Positions 45,301-57,273 of a DNA stretch of 64,000 nt are shown piece by piece; the first letter of the stretch is position 1; each line of letters begins with the position of its first letter. A program made the translations under genes and the position numbers. The notes beneath the pieces are model-generated. The model saw only the letters and a program-made list of their open reading frames with translations. It ran no database searches and was not told where the DNA came from. Source of the DNA: Isoetes taiwanensis (lineage: Eukaryota; Streptophyta; Lycopodiopsida; Isoetales; Isoetaceae); NCBI GenBank assembly GCA_021234155.1, contig JAJEKV010000012.1:7344448-7408447 (forward strand), given 5' to 3'.

Positions 45301-45305
45301 CCACG

Positions 45306-45331
45306 CACATGTATTCTACAGAATACATGTG
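45306..45331. repeat. Perfect 12-bp palindrome with 2-nt loop
   Basis: cacatgtattct, loop ac, agaatacatgtg. It lies between a 17-base T run and the 3' end of a LINE-B copy. No function evident. Confidence 0.9.
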
Positions 45332-45341
45332 TGAACCCCCC

Positions 45342-46220
45342 CTTGAGATAGATAAATAGAATTCTAACGTCTACGGAGACCAACAAAGGCCCATGGGGCG
45401 GAATAGAAATGTGGGCCTGAAGCCAAACAAGAGAACAAGGCGAAAGTGCCCGAATATCAAACAAAATGAAACAAAATAAATACACACAACTATATTATCT
45501 AGACATTGCCAATCTAGGGGTTAGAAGGCCATTGGTCTATAATAATTGATGTGCCTCTCCTGTAGACTGGCCATTTCTTTTGTAGGTGCGCTTCCCTCAC
45601 TTTGCATAGCTACTCCTTATGATTACACAGTTGACGAGGAGAGGGTTCATGCACTGAAAACTAGCCCCCTTAAGGTGGTTTTTACGCTTTAGAACATGGG
45701 GTCGGCTGACTGCATCGTGAAATCAAATTAAAAGATGGATGATCGATCCTTGCCGCTCCCACTCTAGTAGCAGATACTACCCCATATACACATGCATGAC
45801 ATCATTAAAGAATTGCAACGCCTCATCCATATCCAAGTGCCCTTCTGCTTTTGTCTCTATAACCCCTATTATTCTCAAATTCAGGGGGCATTACATGCTG
45901 GGGAATACTGATCCTGTTCATTAGGCTGATGCGAGGTTGATGGTCCTGTTCTGGAGATGTTTATATGCCCACCTCAATATATTGCTTGTCTTGTGTGCGT
46001 ATACCTGACTGTAAAGCCTGCCTTGAGTTGTCAGCAATCCGCACAGACCTCTTACCACCGGAATTCGTAACCAAGTCAACTATCAATTGTAAGAGTTCTG
46101 TCTATTTCAAGGTAGGCACAATCATGGATGTAGCAGTCATACTCCCTCAGATTGATAGACTGTCAAAGTGCGGACCAAAAATTGATGAGATCCTTTGGGG
46201 TAGCTTCTTTGCAGCTGATC
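45342..46220 (-). mobile_element. LINE-B copy 1, 3' region
   Basis: Left end: gagatagataaatag tail, then attctaacgtctacggagac and caacaaaggcccatggg, a variant of the LINE terminus (CCATGGGCCTTTGTTGGTCTCCGTAGACGTTA on minus, quoted here in parts). The following 800 bp align along their length with 51061-51990 (for example gccattggtctata, ctccttatgattaca, gaggagaggg, tccctcagattgatagac). Minus frames are short and unrecognised, so which ORF this derives from is unclear. Confidence 0.7.
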
Positions 46221-46859
46221 TATGCTGAAGGTTCCTTCGACAAAAAATCATGGGAATCTTGCTGGGCCTCTCGCTCGCTAGGCACTTTTGGTGGCACAAG
46301 CTGTTCTCGTAGAGACCCTTCCTAGCCATGAAGGCGTTCTAGAGATTCCTTTAACACTGGCTCATGGGAATCCAATTTTTCATCTAATGACCTTCTCTCG
46401 TCAACTATGATAGGCCTTTGAGGGCCAAAGTGAAAAGGCGATAAAACTGTATGAATAATGGACTCCTCCTGGCAACGAAGTTGTACTGTTGACCTCTCTG
46501 GAAGGACTCATTGGAATCCAATATGACATCTCTAATCTATCATGAAATGCAGAGAAGGGCGGTAAAACTGTCTGAACAATGGTCCCAACGTGAAAATTTT
46601 AATCCTTAACAACCTGGCCCTCAAGTTTTAAGGCTGGGATCAGATCTCAGTCGTTGGTTGCTAGAGTGTTACCCACCAGTAACACAATAAAAAATGCATA
46701 AACACCTAGTTTGTTATGCCAAATGGCTATAAACACCTAGCTTGTTATGAAAACCACCATAAAATCACCACAAAACCACTATAAAACTCTCGGGCCAAGG
46801 TTGTTAAGGCGGATAACACCCTACTCCGGCCCTCGTTCCAGGGTGTTAGCCCTCACATA

Positions 46860-46873
46860 TACCTCTCTGATTA
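46860..46873. repeat. Left 14-bp target duplication of the retro-insertion
   Basis: tacctctctgatta directly before the T run; the same 14 bases are at 48027-48040. Confidence 0.92.
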
Positions 46874-48026
46874 TTTTTTTTTTTTTTTTTTTTTTTTTGA
46901 AGAAACGGCAGTTTTTGTATTCATATGATATAACTTTACAGCACAAAAAAAACCCTGAAGATTCAGGGAAAAAGATAAGAAACTGTTCTCAGAATATACA
47001 GTAAATGAAAAAAATAGAGTACTCATCATGGAGTTGTTCAACATCTTCTTTGGGTCAACTTACTATAGGGAACAACCTTCTTCTGCTGAACCAAATACTA
47101 TAGGACCTTCTCCATAAATTTCCACCACTAATCCACTTACTTGCTCAACTGCAACAGCTTCTGTTACCCTTACTGGCCAGATTTGGATTAAGCACCCAGT
47201 ATCCTTTGCAGAGTAGTAGGATAAATTGGACCAAAACCTGAATAGAAAAGGACATATAGCCAAGTAACTGCCCAAACCTTATGCCTGAAGAGAACCCATT
47301 CCCATTGTAGAGGTAGCAGAGCTCCTAGCTCCCCATGCTTCTAAATCCATTAAAATCCAACTAGACCTCTAAGCCCAGCCCTAGAAGATGACCCAAAAGA
47401 TGGTGCATTGTTGGAGAAACCTCTAGGTCATCATGCTTCCATACAGGCGAAGATTCAAGAACTAGTAGTCTACATAACCCTTCATCAGAAAATGAAATAC
47501 AAGATCTCCCGAAACTTGAATTTCAAGATTTTTAATCCAATTTACTTGACCACATCTGCAAAGACACATGGAAATTCCCATATATACATAGAACATTAAA
47601 GGGAAAGCAATAATACATGGACTAGGCTGCCACACTATTCCTGAAGCTGCCACCTTCTTTTATGACTCTGATTCTCTGCGTCCAAGCAGCCTAACCAATC
47701 AACAATTTAGATAATAGCAGAAGGTTACTGAGACTCAAACAGTTATCTTGAAGCTAGTTAGGCTTAGAACAAGCCCAACCCACCAGACTACTCTCAGAGC
47801 CCAGTCTTAAATTATCAACTGTAGTAAGACACCAAAACATTCTGCCATAATTTTCAAAAACTGACTAATCACACTGCCATGGCTACAGAAAGAAACAAAC
47901 CCTACTGCTTCCATCTACCTGCTCTATGTACTTCTGCCAGAAATGGGAAAAAAGAAAGAACTTTTTCTGCCAGATTGTATTTTGAAAGATTCAAATTGGA
48001 TCACCTAGGTGAAAGCCATGGATCCT
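46874..48026 (-). mobile_element. 1.15-kb poly(A) retro-insertion, unknown source
   Basis: On plus it begins with 25 Ts (46874-46898), i.e. a poly(A) tail on the minus strand, and it is bounded on both sides by the 14-bp duplication. That structure is diagnostic of L1-type target-primed insertion of a polyadenylated RNA. The minus-strand body has no long ORF. Short frames read AVAVEQVSGLVVEIYGEG (about 47175-47110) and CGQVNWIKNLEIQVSGD (about 47570-47515), which recall internal or leader sequence of a transcript, but I do not recognise a gene or known SINE. It may be a non-autonomous element or a retrocopy of a non-coding RNA. It ends about 240 bp before the U1-C start codon. Confidence 0.85.
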
Positions 48027-48040
48027 TACCTCTCTGATTA
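48027..48040. repeat. Right 14-bp target duplication of the retro-insertion
   Basis: tacctctctgatta, identical to 46860-46873. Confidence 0.92.
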
Positions 48041-48283
48041 ATCACGAAATACCGCTAAGGATCGAAGAGAGAAGGCATTAAAATTGTCTAAACAGTGGTC
48101 TCGACAAATACTTGGTTCTTGAGGTGGTCCTTGGACAAACAAAGTAACCCTCAAGATGTGAAAATTTTAATCCATATATATTTTTTAGGACGCATTCTTT
48201 TCGGCACACGAGTTTTGCGACTTCTCGACTATCAAACCCTACAAAAGGTCTATACAACAGCAACAAATAGCGCTCTCCGAATC

Positions 48284-49649
48284 ATGCCGAGGTCTCTATC
48301 GTTTCTGTGTTTTTCCATTTCCAAAAGCTTCCTGTTATCTTTTTTTGATCTTTGATGTTTTTTTCACGCGTTATTATGCTGTTGATAACAGATACTATTG
48401 CGATTACTGTGACACTTACCTTACCCATGATTCGGTTAGAATATCTTTCTTCCTTTTCAGTTCCATGCTTTGCTTTCTATGCTGGATGATTTTCATACTG
48501 TCCAAAGCTATTTCTCTTAATGCTTACTCTAATGTGTTTAAATTTTTGACTTCCAGCCATCTGTAAGAAAGCAGCACAATGCTGGATATAAGCACAAGGT
48601 TTGTGATTTTTCAGTTGGTCCTTTTTTTATGTGTTTTTTTTGTTGACTGGTCTAATTTGTTTCTGATTTAGGCAAACGTACGGCAATATTATCAGCAGTT
48701 TGAGGAGCAACAAACTCAGAGTTTAATTGACCAGAAGGTAAAGGAACACTTGGGACAGACTGCAGCCTATCAACATCTTGCTGCCTTGGGGCAATACAGG
48801 CCGCCAATGGCAGGTTTGCCGAGGCCAGGCATGCCAATTCCAGGTGGCATGCCCCCCAATCCTATGCAAGGGATGATGCAAGGCTTAAGGCCTCCTGTTT
48901 TACAACCTCCTCCTGCAGGTGTGTTTTGGTTATAGTATTTACAGGATTTTAGTTTTCCACTCATTTATTCTACGAACCTTATCTTACTAAAAGGAAGTTA
49001 TGTAGTAATCTTATGTAATCGTAGTTGCATATGAATGAACTACTGCAATTTGAAATTTGGCATGGTACTTTTGTTTATTTTTCGCTTCTTTTGTGTTCTT
49101 ATATATTCTTTTGAAAGGATGGTATCTTTCTGTAAGTGGGGGAGGTTTCCATTGTTAAGTATGAAATTGAAAGATGTTTCTGAAACTTAACGTGGGTAAG
49201 ATTGTTGTTCAACAGGTTATAATGCCCCACCAGGTGTTGTTACTTATCGTCCCCCAGTTGCAGCAATCCCAACTTCTGGTGCTGCTGCACCACAGCCAAT
49301 GAGGCCTCCAACATTGACTCCTCCAGGTGCTCCAATTGCAAGATCAGCAGCCCCTACAACAATGTCAAATGGTCCTAGTTCTGTTTCACCTGGTGCATAC
49401 CAACCACTGATGGGGAGCTACAATTACAGCTCTCAGACAGGTTCGACTAATGGCTATGCACAACCGCCAAATGCACCAGGATCTAATCCAGGAGCCTATG
49501 GTACACGCCCACCTAATTCTTCTCCTCCTGCAGTTTCTGCTCCTCCTGGGCAGAATAGTTTCTCGTATAGTCAGACATCAGCGGTTCCATCTGGCATGGG
49601 GCAGTTAAGTCCTCCAATGGGGTCTCCACCTGCAAGTTTTAGAAGCTAA
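48284..49649 (+). CDS. U1 small nuclear ribonucleoprotein C (U1-C)
   Basis: Five coding exons: 48284-48291, 48392-48434, 48557-48598, 48672-48918, 49216-49649. All borders are GT/AG and phases match, giving 257 aa and stop TAA. The N-terminus reads YYCDYCDTYLTHDS, then PSVRKQHNAGYKHK, the U1-C zinc finger (Cys and His ligands present), then ANVRQYYQQFEEQQTQSLID and KEHLGQTAAYQ, which are nearly invariant in plant U1-C. The C-terminal half is Pro/Gly/Met-rich (PRPGMPIPGGMPPNP), as in the family. U1-C helps U1 snRNP recognise 5' splice sites in the nucleus. The first coding exon is only 8 nt (ATGCCGAG). I chose this ATG because it restores the M-P-R-Y start across the junction. Introns are short (73-297 bp). 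A retro-insertion ends about 240 bp upstream. I see no defect. Confidence 0.95.
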
Positions 49650-51050
49650 TGCGCTTGCGGTAATTTGTTTCTAGTTACAACCCCTTGCTTAACATTAAGA
49701 TCACTGAAATTCATGTTCACTGGGGCATTGTCAATAATGGTATTGAAGTGGACAACTACAACTGTGGGCCAATGGAGGTTTACTACTATGCGTGTAGGTT
49801 CTAGATTATTTTAAACAAGTGGCGGTAAGATCCAATTTTGGAATATTGTAATTTCAAGCGTTTGTCATTTGTATCTGCTCTAATAGGACTTTATTGCAAT
49901 CCAAATCACAAGAAGCATGTGCATGAAATTGCAGGGGCATGTGATTAGTTTGACTTCATATCTTGTGCCTAGTAGATTGAGACCAATTTTATCTTCATTT
50001 TTTAGTTTAGGTGTTGCCTTTACTTATGCAAAGGCTGTGTTGACATGATCCCTCATCCTTTTTTCTTGTAAGGTAATGCCAAGCTTGACGTTATTGATGA
50101 CACTGCAGGATAACGTGTCTGTTTGCCTCAAGGCATGCTTAAGGACATCTTAGTTAGAGTAAGCATGGTCATAATATGCATCCTTCAGGCGTTTGAGCAT
50201 TTGCTTCGGGAGCTGGAACGACGATTCTATATGAGAAACAAGTCCTCTGCAATCGTCTATTCCATGGTTAACCTGCTGGAAGTCAGGAAGAGCATGCAGA
50301 ATAAGTTTGCAATATTATATATGTCATTGGCTGGGTTGTCAAAGTTGAAGCACATATCTCACTCTTTTGCACATGCTGGGTTTCTCAACGTAAGTGTTTT
50401 GCTGGATGGTAAAGAAAAGTTGTTTTCGAGAGTGCTTATATAGGTAGGGAGGGAGGATTATAAGAAAGGAAGAAGAGAGGGGAGTAAACAGGACTAATTA
50501 CAGAATCGGTTGTTTTCTAAATGCATATTTGTTCTGAAATTTGAAGTCGAGGACATGTTTGAGCTCCTGATATCTTGAAGCTACTAACTCAAGTTTTATG
50601 TTTATTGATCTAAATTACCAACAGCAGCCAGTTTTTCAGTTAGAAAAGCATATGGGAAATGTGCTTCAGACACTGGAAACTATTAATGTAAATCTCTTGA
50701 TTCTGAAGGATAAGCATCGCCACATAAACCATCACAGAACTCAAGACCATTGCCACCTTTTTTGTGTGCAAATGATTGATAGCTGCTGCCTGTACTACAA
50801 AGTTCGATTGATGTACTATTTGAGTTATTCATCCCAACTTTTCCATTTAACTCCATCCCAAAGATGCTCAAGCTGAGTTATTCCTGCTGTCTTCCACTTT
50901 TTCTAGGTGCTTGAGTGCCCAATAGACATCCCTAGTAAAATAGGGGACCATGATAGGGAAAAAGGTGGCACTATCAAAGTTAATATTCTTATGGTCAAAG
51001 CCTTTAGGCACCTCAATCTCCAAGGCACTCCAATCTAAACAGTGGAAAAC
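49650..51050. other. U1-C 3' flank and intergenic DNA
   Basis: The first few hundred bases probably hold the U1-C 3' untranslated region. A 106-codon plus frame at 50123-50443 has no recognised motif and no splice context. The rest appears non-coding. Confidence 0.45.
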
Positions 51051-51060
51051 CTTCTCATTA

Positions 51061-51990
51061 GGATGGATGGATGGATAGATAGGGTTTTTAACGTCCATGG
51101 AGACTAAGTTGGCCATGGGACACAAACAACAAAAGTGGCATGGAAGCCCAAAAAGTATAAAAAATGGATAATACTAATGCTAATAGTAATTTTGTGCTAC
51201 TTAGATTATCTGGGTCATAGTCAATCCAAGGATTGGAAGGCCATAGGTCTAGAATGATTGTTGTGTCTCCCTTGTACGTTGCCCATTTTTTTTGCTGGTG
51301 GGATGTTTGCACTTTGTCGAGCTCCTCCTTACGATTGCACAATTGAAGAGGAGAGAGGTCCTCTTGCACTAAAAAACTAGTCCCTTTAAGATGGTTGCTA
51401 TGCTAAAGAACATGTAGGCAGCTGAGGGCATCTTAAAACTGAACCAAAAGATGTTGAGGACAATTAAGCCTTACCTCCCCCACCCTAGTAGCAGAGACAA
51501 CTCCACCAACCTTCACATGCATCATGGTAGTGAAGAAATGCGAAGCCTCATCCACATCTGAAAGGGCATCAGTCTCTGCCTCTGCCTCTGCCTCTGCAAA
51601 ACCTATAATATTCAAGTTCAAGGTCCTTGGAGCAGCAATTGCTTAGGCAGTCTACTCCTGTTCACTAGCCTGGTGCCATGGCTCCTAGTCCACTGTGGAT
51701 TGTGGATTCGTCTATTCTCCCACCTCGACATGTTCCCTTTCCAACGTCGCACTCCTGCTTCAACAGAAAGCTTTTTCTTTGGCTATAACTCTGACTCTAA
51801 TGTCTGCATTGAAGCATCACTTGTTCCCACAGATTGACCATCAGAGACTAGAACCAAGGCCTGTATTAACTATAACAATTGTGTCCATCTCACAATAGAC
51901 ACAGTCATAGATATGGCCATCATCCCTCAGTCATGAAGCGTAGGCGAAAAACATTGAATTTGCAAATCTAGAGCACTTTTGAGATCCTTC
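51061..51990 (-). mobile_element. LINE-B copy 2, 3' region
   Basis: Left end: ggatggatggatggatagat tail, then agggtttttaacgtccatgg and agactaagttggccatggga. On minus this is GGACGTTAAAAACCCTATC then (CATC)n, matching the SINE terminus at 42690-42743. The following 900 bp are collinear with LINE-B copy 1 (45342-46220). A (CTCTGC)n stretch at about 51575-51597 is a local expansion. No long ORF. The right limit is approximate. Confidence 0.72.
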
Positions 51991-52750
51991 TGGTCTTGAA
52001 ACGTAAATGTACTAGACCTGCTTGTGCCGATCCCAAGAGGCCACTGTGGACCAAAAAGAGAAGATGGCAAATCTATCGGAACACCGGAATTAGCTTGCCC
52101 CTGACTATGGAGTTGTACACTAGATTGAGCACCTATGGGACAAGGGACCTCTTAGAAGAGACGAGGGACATGGGATGTGAGCAATGATTTCTTAGAAGGA
52201 GACATTTTTTGTGGCCATCCTTACTCCGAATCTCAATTTATTAGTTCCCCTTTCTTTTATGGTGAACTCACTAAAGCAAATTAAGGCAAATGAAATGAAA
52301 CAATTTCGTCTATAAATTTGTTGTTTTGATTAAAAAAATTAACTAAACATGAGCATATCATACACCATCAGAAAGATCCCTAAGAAATATTTCCGATGCA
52401 ATAAAAACATCCAAAATGGAATCCTTATTCAAGCGCTATGTTAGAAATTATCTTACCGTCAAATTTGCATGGCATGCACTTTGTAAAAAGGGTACTTAAA
52501 TTGATAAATACAAAAAGCAGGTACCTATCATGATAGATCTAGATCAAATCATACGCCCATAGAAAGTTTTTTGCATAACCTTTCCGATAAAGATCATATG
52601 ATTCTGACATCTATAGCTCAAATTATGAGCTTGGGAATTGATATACTCTCTCTAGCGCTTCTCTCTCTAGCATTTCTCACTTTCTATCTTCTTTGGGCCT
52701 TTACATGCCCACTTAAAAGAAGTATTAGGGGTACACTTAAAAGAATAGTA
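51991..52750. other. No gene recognised
   Basis: AT-rich DNA following the LINE-B copy. A plus frame at 52571-52792 (73 codons) is hydrophobic with no known motif and partly overlaps the tandem repeat that follows. Confidence 0.45.
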
Positions 52751-52754
52751 GTTA

Positions 52755-52975
52755 GAATCTGGAAAATAATGAGCATGCTTCCCATTCCCTAAGGTTTATT
52801 GATTTGTAGCCAATAGTTTAGAATCTAGAATTGTAGAATCTGGAATAATAGACAGAATCTGGAAAATGATGGGCATACTTTCCCATCTCCTAAGGTATGT
52901 TGATTTGCAGTCAGTAGTTGATAGAATCTGGAATAGTAGACACAATCTGAAAAATGATGGGAGCGTTGCTTAGAT
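52755..52975. repeat. ~100-bp tandem repeat, about two copies
   Basis: The unit agaatctggaaaat...cccat...cctaaggt...ttgattt...gaatctggaat starts at about 52755 and 52855, with a partial third start at about 52935. Copies differ by several bases. Confidence 0.75.
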
Positions 52976-53033
52976 AACCTATTCCAGTGAATAGGCTCAC
53001 TTGCTGCTATATAGTTATCCAAAATATATATGC

Positions 53034-54380
53034 CTAAGAGGGACAAGTATTGATGTTCACCTGCAAGTGCATGAGGATCCTCACGACAAGGACTTTGGCT
53101 AAAATTTTGTAGGTGGTATTAGTAAGAGAGATAGCTCCAATCTCCGAAACCTTTTGGCTGCTTGGCTTTCGGTATGAAGCTGGAAGCATAAATAGGGTAT
53201 AAGGATGCAGCTTCCTAGGCTCCCACAATGAAGTCCATAAAATAATGTTTGATCATGGGCCAAAAGGTGAATAAGCTGGTGCTTGGATTTTTGCCTTTTT
53301 CCATTTCTTTAGAGTGAAAGCACCTCCTTTTAATCTGGAATCTTAGCAAAACCATCATGCACAAGTGTGATAGCAGGGATTTGATGAAAGAATTGCTCTA
53401 TTTTGTGCTTTTCTGCATCTGAGTATTCCTTTGCCTTAAAGAGACTAGTGTGTTGGCTCAGGAACTCATTTATTATAGGATTTTCATCCTTTATGATGTG
53501 GCCATTAGTATCTTGAATAATAGAGTTGTTCACTAGCCTATTTTTGACTAATATAAAGAAATACCTAGAGCTACCATAATTTATTATTGAGTGATCTTGG
53601 ATCCTTAGAGCCCTTTTCTTTAATGGCTTTGATGTTGTTTTATGGGATGACTTCTTGTCTGTGCAGATCTGTATTAATGGGTTGATCTCTAGCTACTATC
53701 TTATGTCTACATTTCTTATGAGAAGACTTTTTTCCTAATTTAAATTTTTCTGCCTTTCTTTTCCCCACTAAATCCAGTTTTTGCAAGTCTTGAGTTTATT
53801 GTAAAAAAGTTTCATTGATTGATGTTCCCATATTAAGGAAAAGTGAGATAGAATGTTTAAACTCTAAGCAGAAGGTGTTGTTACTTAAGATTGAGCAGTT
53901 TAGTTTAAAAGAAGAGTTGGAAGGCTTAGAGACAAGAGAAAGAACTTTGATAACCATGATTTGAAGGGAATGATCAGAAAGAATATTACCATCATCCCTT
54001 GTGACAATACAATTGTCTAATAGAGAGATACTAGAGTTAGTGAAAAAATCTGTCGAGGGTACAATAGGTTCTCTCTTCCCTAGCCCTTTTGTTGGACCAA
54101 GTATACTTTGCATTGGCAGATGGGATATAAATTGGAGCCGCAAGTACAGTTGGGCTATTCATAATGAAGATAGAAAGGGGCAGAAGATCCTGAGTACAGA
54201 TGGCGACAGGCAAATGAATGGCAGAGGCAAAAAGATAATGGGAAGCACGTGAGAAAAATGCAGATAATGTAATTGATGGCAGAAGAATGTTGGGCAAATA
54301 TAGGGACGATGAAAGAGAACAGGAAGTGAAATCCCGAGCTTGTATCGAACCTTAGTTGAGGGTTTTGACAGAACGCCAAT
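53034..54380 (-). mobile_element. L1-like LINE fragment (endonuclease to RT), minus
   Basis: On minus from right to left: KYTWSNKRAREERTYCTLDR (about 54190-54050) and ILSDHSLQIMV (about 53970-53940), the end of the APE endonuclease; a connector at 53533-53330 (DTNGHIIKDENPIINEF); and RAISLTNTTYKILAKVLVVR-like text at about 53150-53080, the RT entry motif 'RPISLxNxxYKIxAKxLxxRL'. Frames change between pieces. Text is close to the fragment at 27038-28940. Both ends are lost; no tail seen. Confidence 0.78.
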
Positions 54381-54972
54381 TAACGCCTAGCGAACTCCAT
54401 TCCGCCTCTCGTCCCAATCCTTTACCAATAATTCTCCGATGAGATTCATGTGGGAATGCTTGAAATCAACTATGAGTTGAGGTGAAACATTGATTAGATC
54501 ATAAGCATGCACATGTTGCTCAAACTGGACCAAGAGAGACATTAAAGTTGGCAAATCAACCAATCTAAAAGACTAGCTTGAAAGTCCATCAAACATTTTG
54601 TCGTGCTTGATCACAAGCTACTCCAAGACAGTTGAATGGTGCCTTTTAGATAAATGCACTAATTTTTTTATCTCAAATATGTAGTTCGGCAAACTACACC
54701 CAAAAAAAGAAAAAAAAAAGGGGGGAAGAAAAAAAAAACCACGTTTCTCATATCAATTATACAAAGTGCGATATTCATTGATGACTTGTCATTACCAAAT
54801 ATAATATTACATTTGTTGTCATAATTCTGTTCCATTAACTTTGACATACTATTATGTAGCGGTATGTATTCCAAATAGTGCTTCATCTCAAATCAGAAAA
54901 TTGTACTTCGAAGTAAGTAGTTGCTAGAGCTATATATGAAAAAAGTTCATATACAAAAATGTTGTCATAATA

Positions 54973-56125
54973 GGCCCGGAATTATACTTGCGCCCAAACC
55001 CAAAATATATTTTGGGCACGCCAATAATAACTTGCAATATGGATAACTCAAGCATCCAACATATTTCAAACAAAATTCTTATTGTCTCGATGGGACAGAC
55101 CTATTTGGCTAGTACTCTGCTATTGAAGGGTGCATGTGGGTTTCCCACCAGAGTGTTCACGAGCATAGGCTTGTGAACTCTATGTATAGGTTGTTTGTCA
55201 ATGGTGATATCCTTCCGCCATCCACTAAGTGGTCCCTTCAACTCTCACCTCCTAGTTGGAGACGTATGTGGACTTGGGCTTGGGATAAACTACTCCATCC
55301 TAAGGTGGCTGTGCTTTGGTGGCAGATTCTTCTGAGATGCCCCGGGTGAATGTGCTTGTCCACGATTTGATCCTCGAGTGTCGCGACTCGCATTTGTGCA
55401 AGCAAAGGGGCGAGACCATTGAGCATTGTTTCTTTTTATGTGATCATCTCGACTGTTTGGTCTTGGCTGCTTTCTCTTTTTCATGTGACATTGACAAGTC
55501 AGCAAGTGCTTCTGGCTATTTATCCGGATACGTGGAATAAGGTGCGGAGTCAAGCATTTCATTTGGCATCAGGATGGTTGCTATGGTCCATCTGGAAGCG
55601 CAGAAGATTGTCTATCTTTCAGGGTTTGGATATTCCTCTACTGATAGTCCTCCGGACGTACAAGCTAGAATCGCTAAGGCCTACCATTGTTCTTCGCTTG
55701 CTCACCTTAGCGGCGGTTGATATTTGAGCCATATTTGAGTGTGTTTGTCTTATGCATAGGTTGGTGGTTCTATTCGGGTGGATCATGATTATCCTCTAAA
55801 ATTTTATTCCTTCTCTGCATTTGAATCGGCTTTTGGCTTCAAAAAAAAAAAAAAAAAAAAAACTATGCTGCCTCAAGTATGATTTGGCTTTAACATGCTT
55901 CAAATTTTTGGACAGGCAAAGTTCTGGCATGCACTACGTTTTTGCCACGTGGATACCAGATAATCTTGCCTATGTAAATTCTCTCTCTCTCTCTCTCTTC
56001 CCCCCTTTCTTCTTTTTCTTTTTTTGTGGCGTGCTATAGGGTATGGATAGACGGTGTCATTTGGGTGCCTTTCCAATTTTTCATTCTTTTTAGGCTTGGG
56101 CGCAAGTGTGAATTCGCTTATTAAG
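54973..56125. mobile_element. MITE-like element, copy 2, split by a LINE
   Basis: Left end ggcccggaattatacttgcg and right end gcttgggcgcaagtgtgaat are inverted relatives (acttgcgccca arms) of copy 1 at 14917-15252. Interior text also matches (ataataacttgcaatatgg; gccacgtggata; gggtgcctttcc). The match breaks at about 55070 and resumes at about 55862, where a poly(A) LINE fragment was inserted. A (CT)n tract has grown at 55980-55999. The outermost bases and target duplication are unclear. Confidence 0.65.
55075..55861 (+). mobile_element. 5'-truncated LINE with RT zinc-binding domain and poly(A)
   Basis: About 790 bp inserted in MITE-like copy 2, ending in about 20 As (55841-55861). Plus frames read WTWAWDKLLHPKVAVLWWQI (about 55268-55327) and, after a frameshift, HLCKQRGETIEHCFFLCDH (about 55393-55449). 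This is the zf-RVT domain found at the C-terminus of plant L1-type ORF2 (W..HPK....WW...; C..C...ETxxHxFxxC). It is the very end of an L1 ORF2 plus 3' untranslated region. It differs from LINE-A and LINE-B in having a poly(A) tail. Confidence 0.85.
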
Positions 56126-56751
56126 TGGCCATATGCCAAATGAGAATTTCTTCAAACAAAAAGGGCACACCCGATACATGATACATCAGCATCTTGTTCA
56201 ACTTTTGCCAATGTTAATGTCAATAAATATGGATCACACTAGATGGTGTCAAAATCTAATACATAATTTCTTATTGGCATTCGTTGATAATGGTATAGGC
56301 AAAATTTAAGGCATAATTTCTTATTGGCATTGGTTGATGATGGTAGGCAGGAATCCTGCTAGTAAAAAAGGTGGCATTTCTCTTCTCTACTTGATAGCAA
56401 TGTCAATGCCTTGTAGATAAAATTTCAAGAGTTCCAATGGTTAGAGCAGATATGCCATTAAGAATATCTTCCATTAATGACTTTCCATTATTTGCACATC
56501 CCTTGGAGATGCATGTTTCATGGTTGTTTCTTGAAATGTGCTTGGATATTTGCTTTTAATATTGTCGCAAATATGGAAGCATAATCAACTCAAAAAGTCC
56601 TTTAAATCCTATTCTTCTCCTTCCTAGCCCGGAATACTAAAATTAGTTCAATCCAACAGCTCACCTTACTCGTCACTGGGCTGTAGTGCTCTAAACAAAT
56701 TGTGCAGGTTGAGGGTTGTTTTCTCAAGTCCAAGGGCAAGCCTTGGTATAC
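56126..56751. other. No gene recognised
   Basis: AT-rich sequence with a local duplication of gcataatttcttattggcattsgttga (words near 56260 and 56310). No coding signal. Confidence 0.45.
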
Positions 56752-56987
56752 CTAGGTTTTGGGCCAATTCTGCAGTTCAGGAGAGCAGATGATTATGGCA
56801 TAATCCAGTCGACAACCATTGAGGCCCACACCAACCATGGGCAATATAATAATATTAACGCAAACAATCCTGGGACGAGCCTTGCATAATTTGGCAGCAT
56901 GACCACCCATATCTGAATTAGAGCAAGAAGATGCAAGTGAAGAACATACATCGTCTGACGGATTATCATGTTTAACAAAAATACTTC
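56752..56987 (-). CDS. Candidate terminal exon, unrecognised
   Basis: Starting after an acceptor-like aatcag at 56988, one minus frame stays open for about 78 codons to a TAG at 56752. It reads SDDVCSSLASSCSNSDMGGH and then ARPRIVCVNIIILPMVGVGL and DYAIIICSPELQ. Composition looks protein-like (a beta-rich hydrophobic core after a Ser-rich linker). I do not recognise the family and saw no partner exon. It lies about 290 bp beyond the stop of the DeSI-like gene on the same strand. Confidence 0.25.
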
Positions 56988-57273
56988 CTGATTATCCAGG
57001 TTAATGTCTGCAGTTAGCCTGATCATTTCAGAAGCTCAATTGTCTTTCCATTTGAGCTGCTCCAAGCAGACAAACCAATAGAGCTTGCATTTTAAACTAC
57101 AAATAAAGAATTGTCTGATTGCCACACATATGTGGCACTCCAAAATGTACATAAATCTCTTCTAGCAAAAACTCATACAATTTGATACGTCATGTCCAAC
57201 ATTGAGGACAGCCTGTGTGGTTCATCACTAACTGGTATGCCATAGAAAATCTTATATGAACACTCGGAAATTA

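Noticed and set aside
47063-47275. A protein gene within the poly(A) insertion
   Set aside because: The 70-codon minus frame has no family match that I know and is not bordered by conserved context; kept only as description of the insertion.
50123-50443. A gene downstream of U1-C (106 codons)
   Set aside because: No recognisable motif, no splice context, and its length is not exceptional in this composition.
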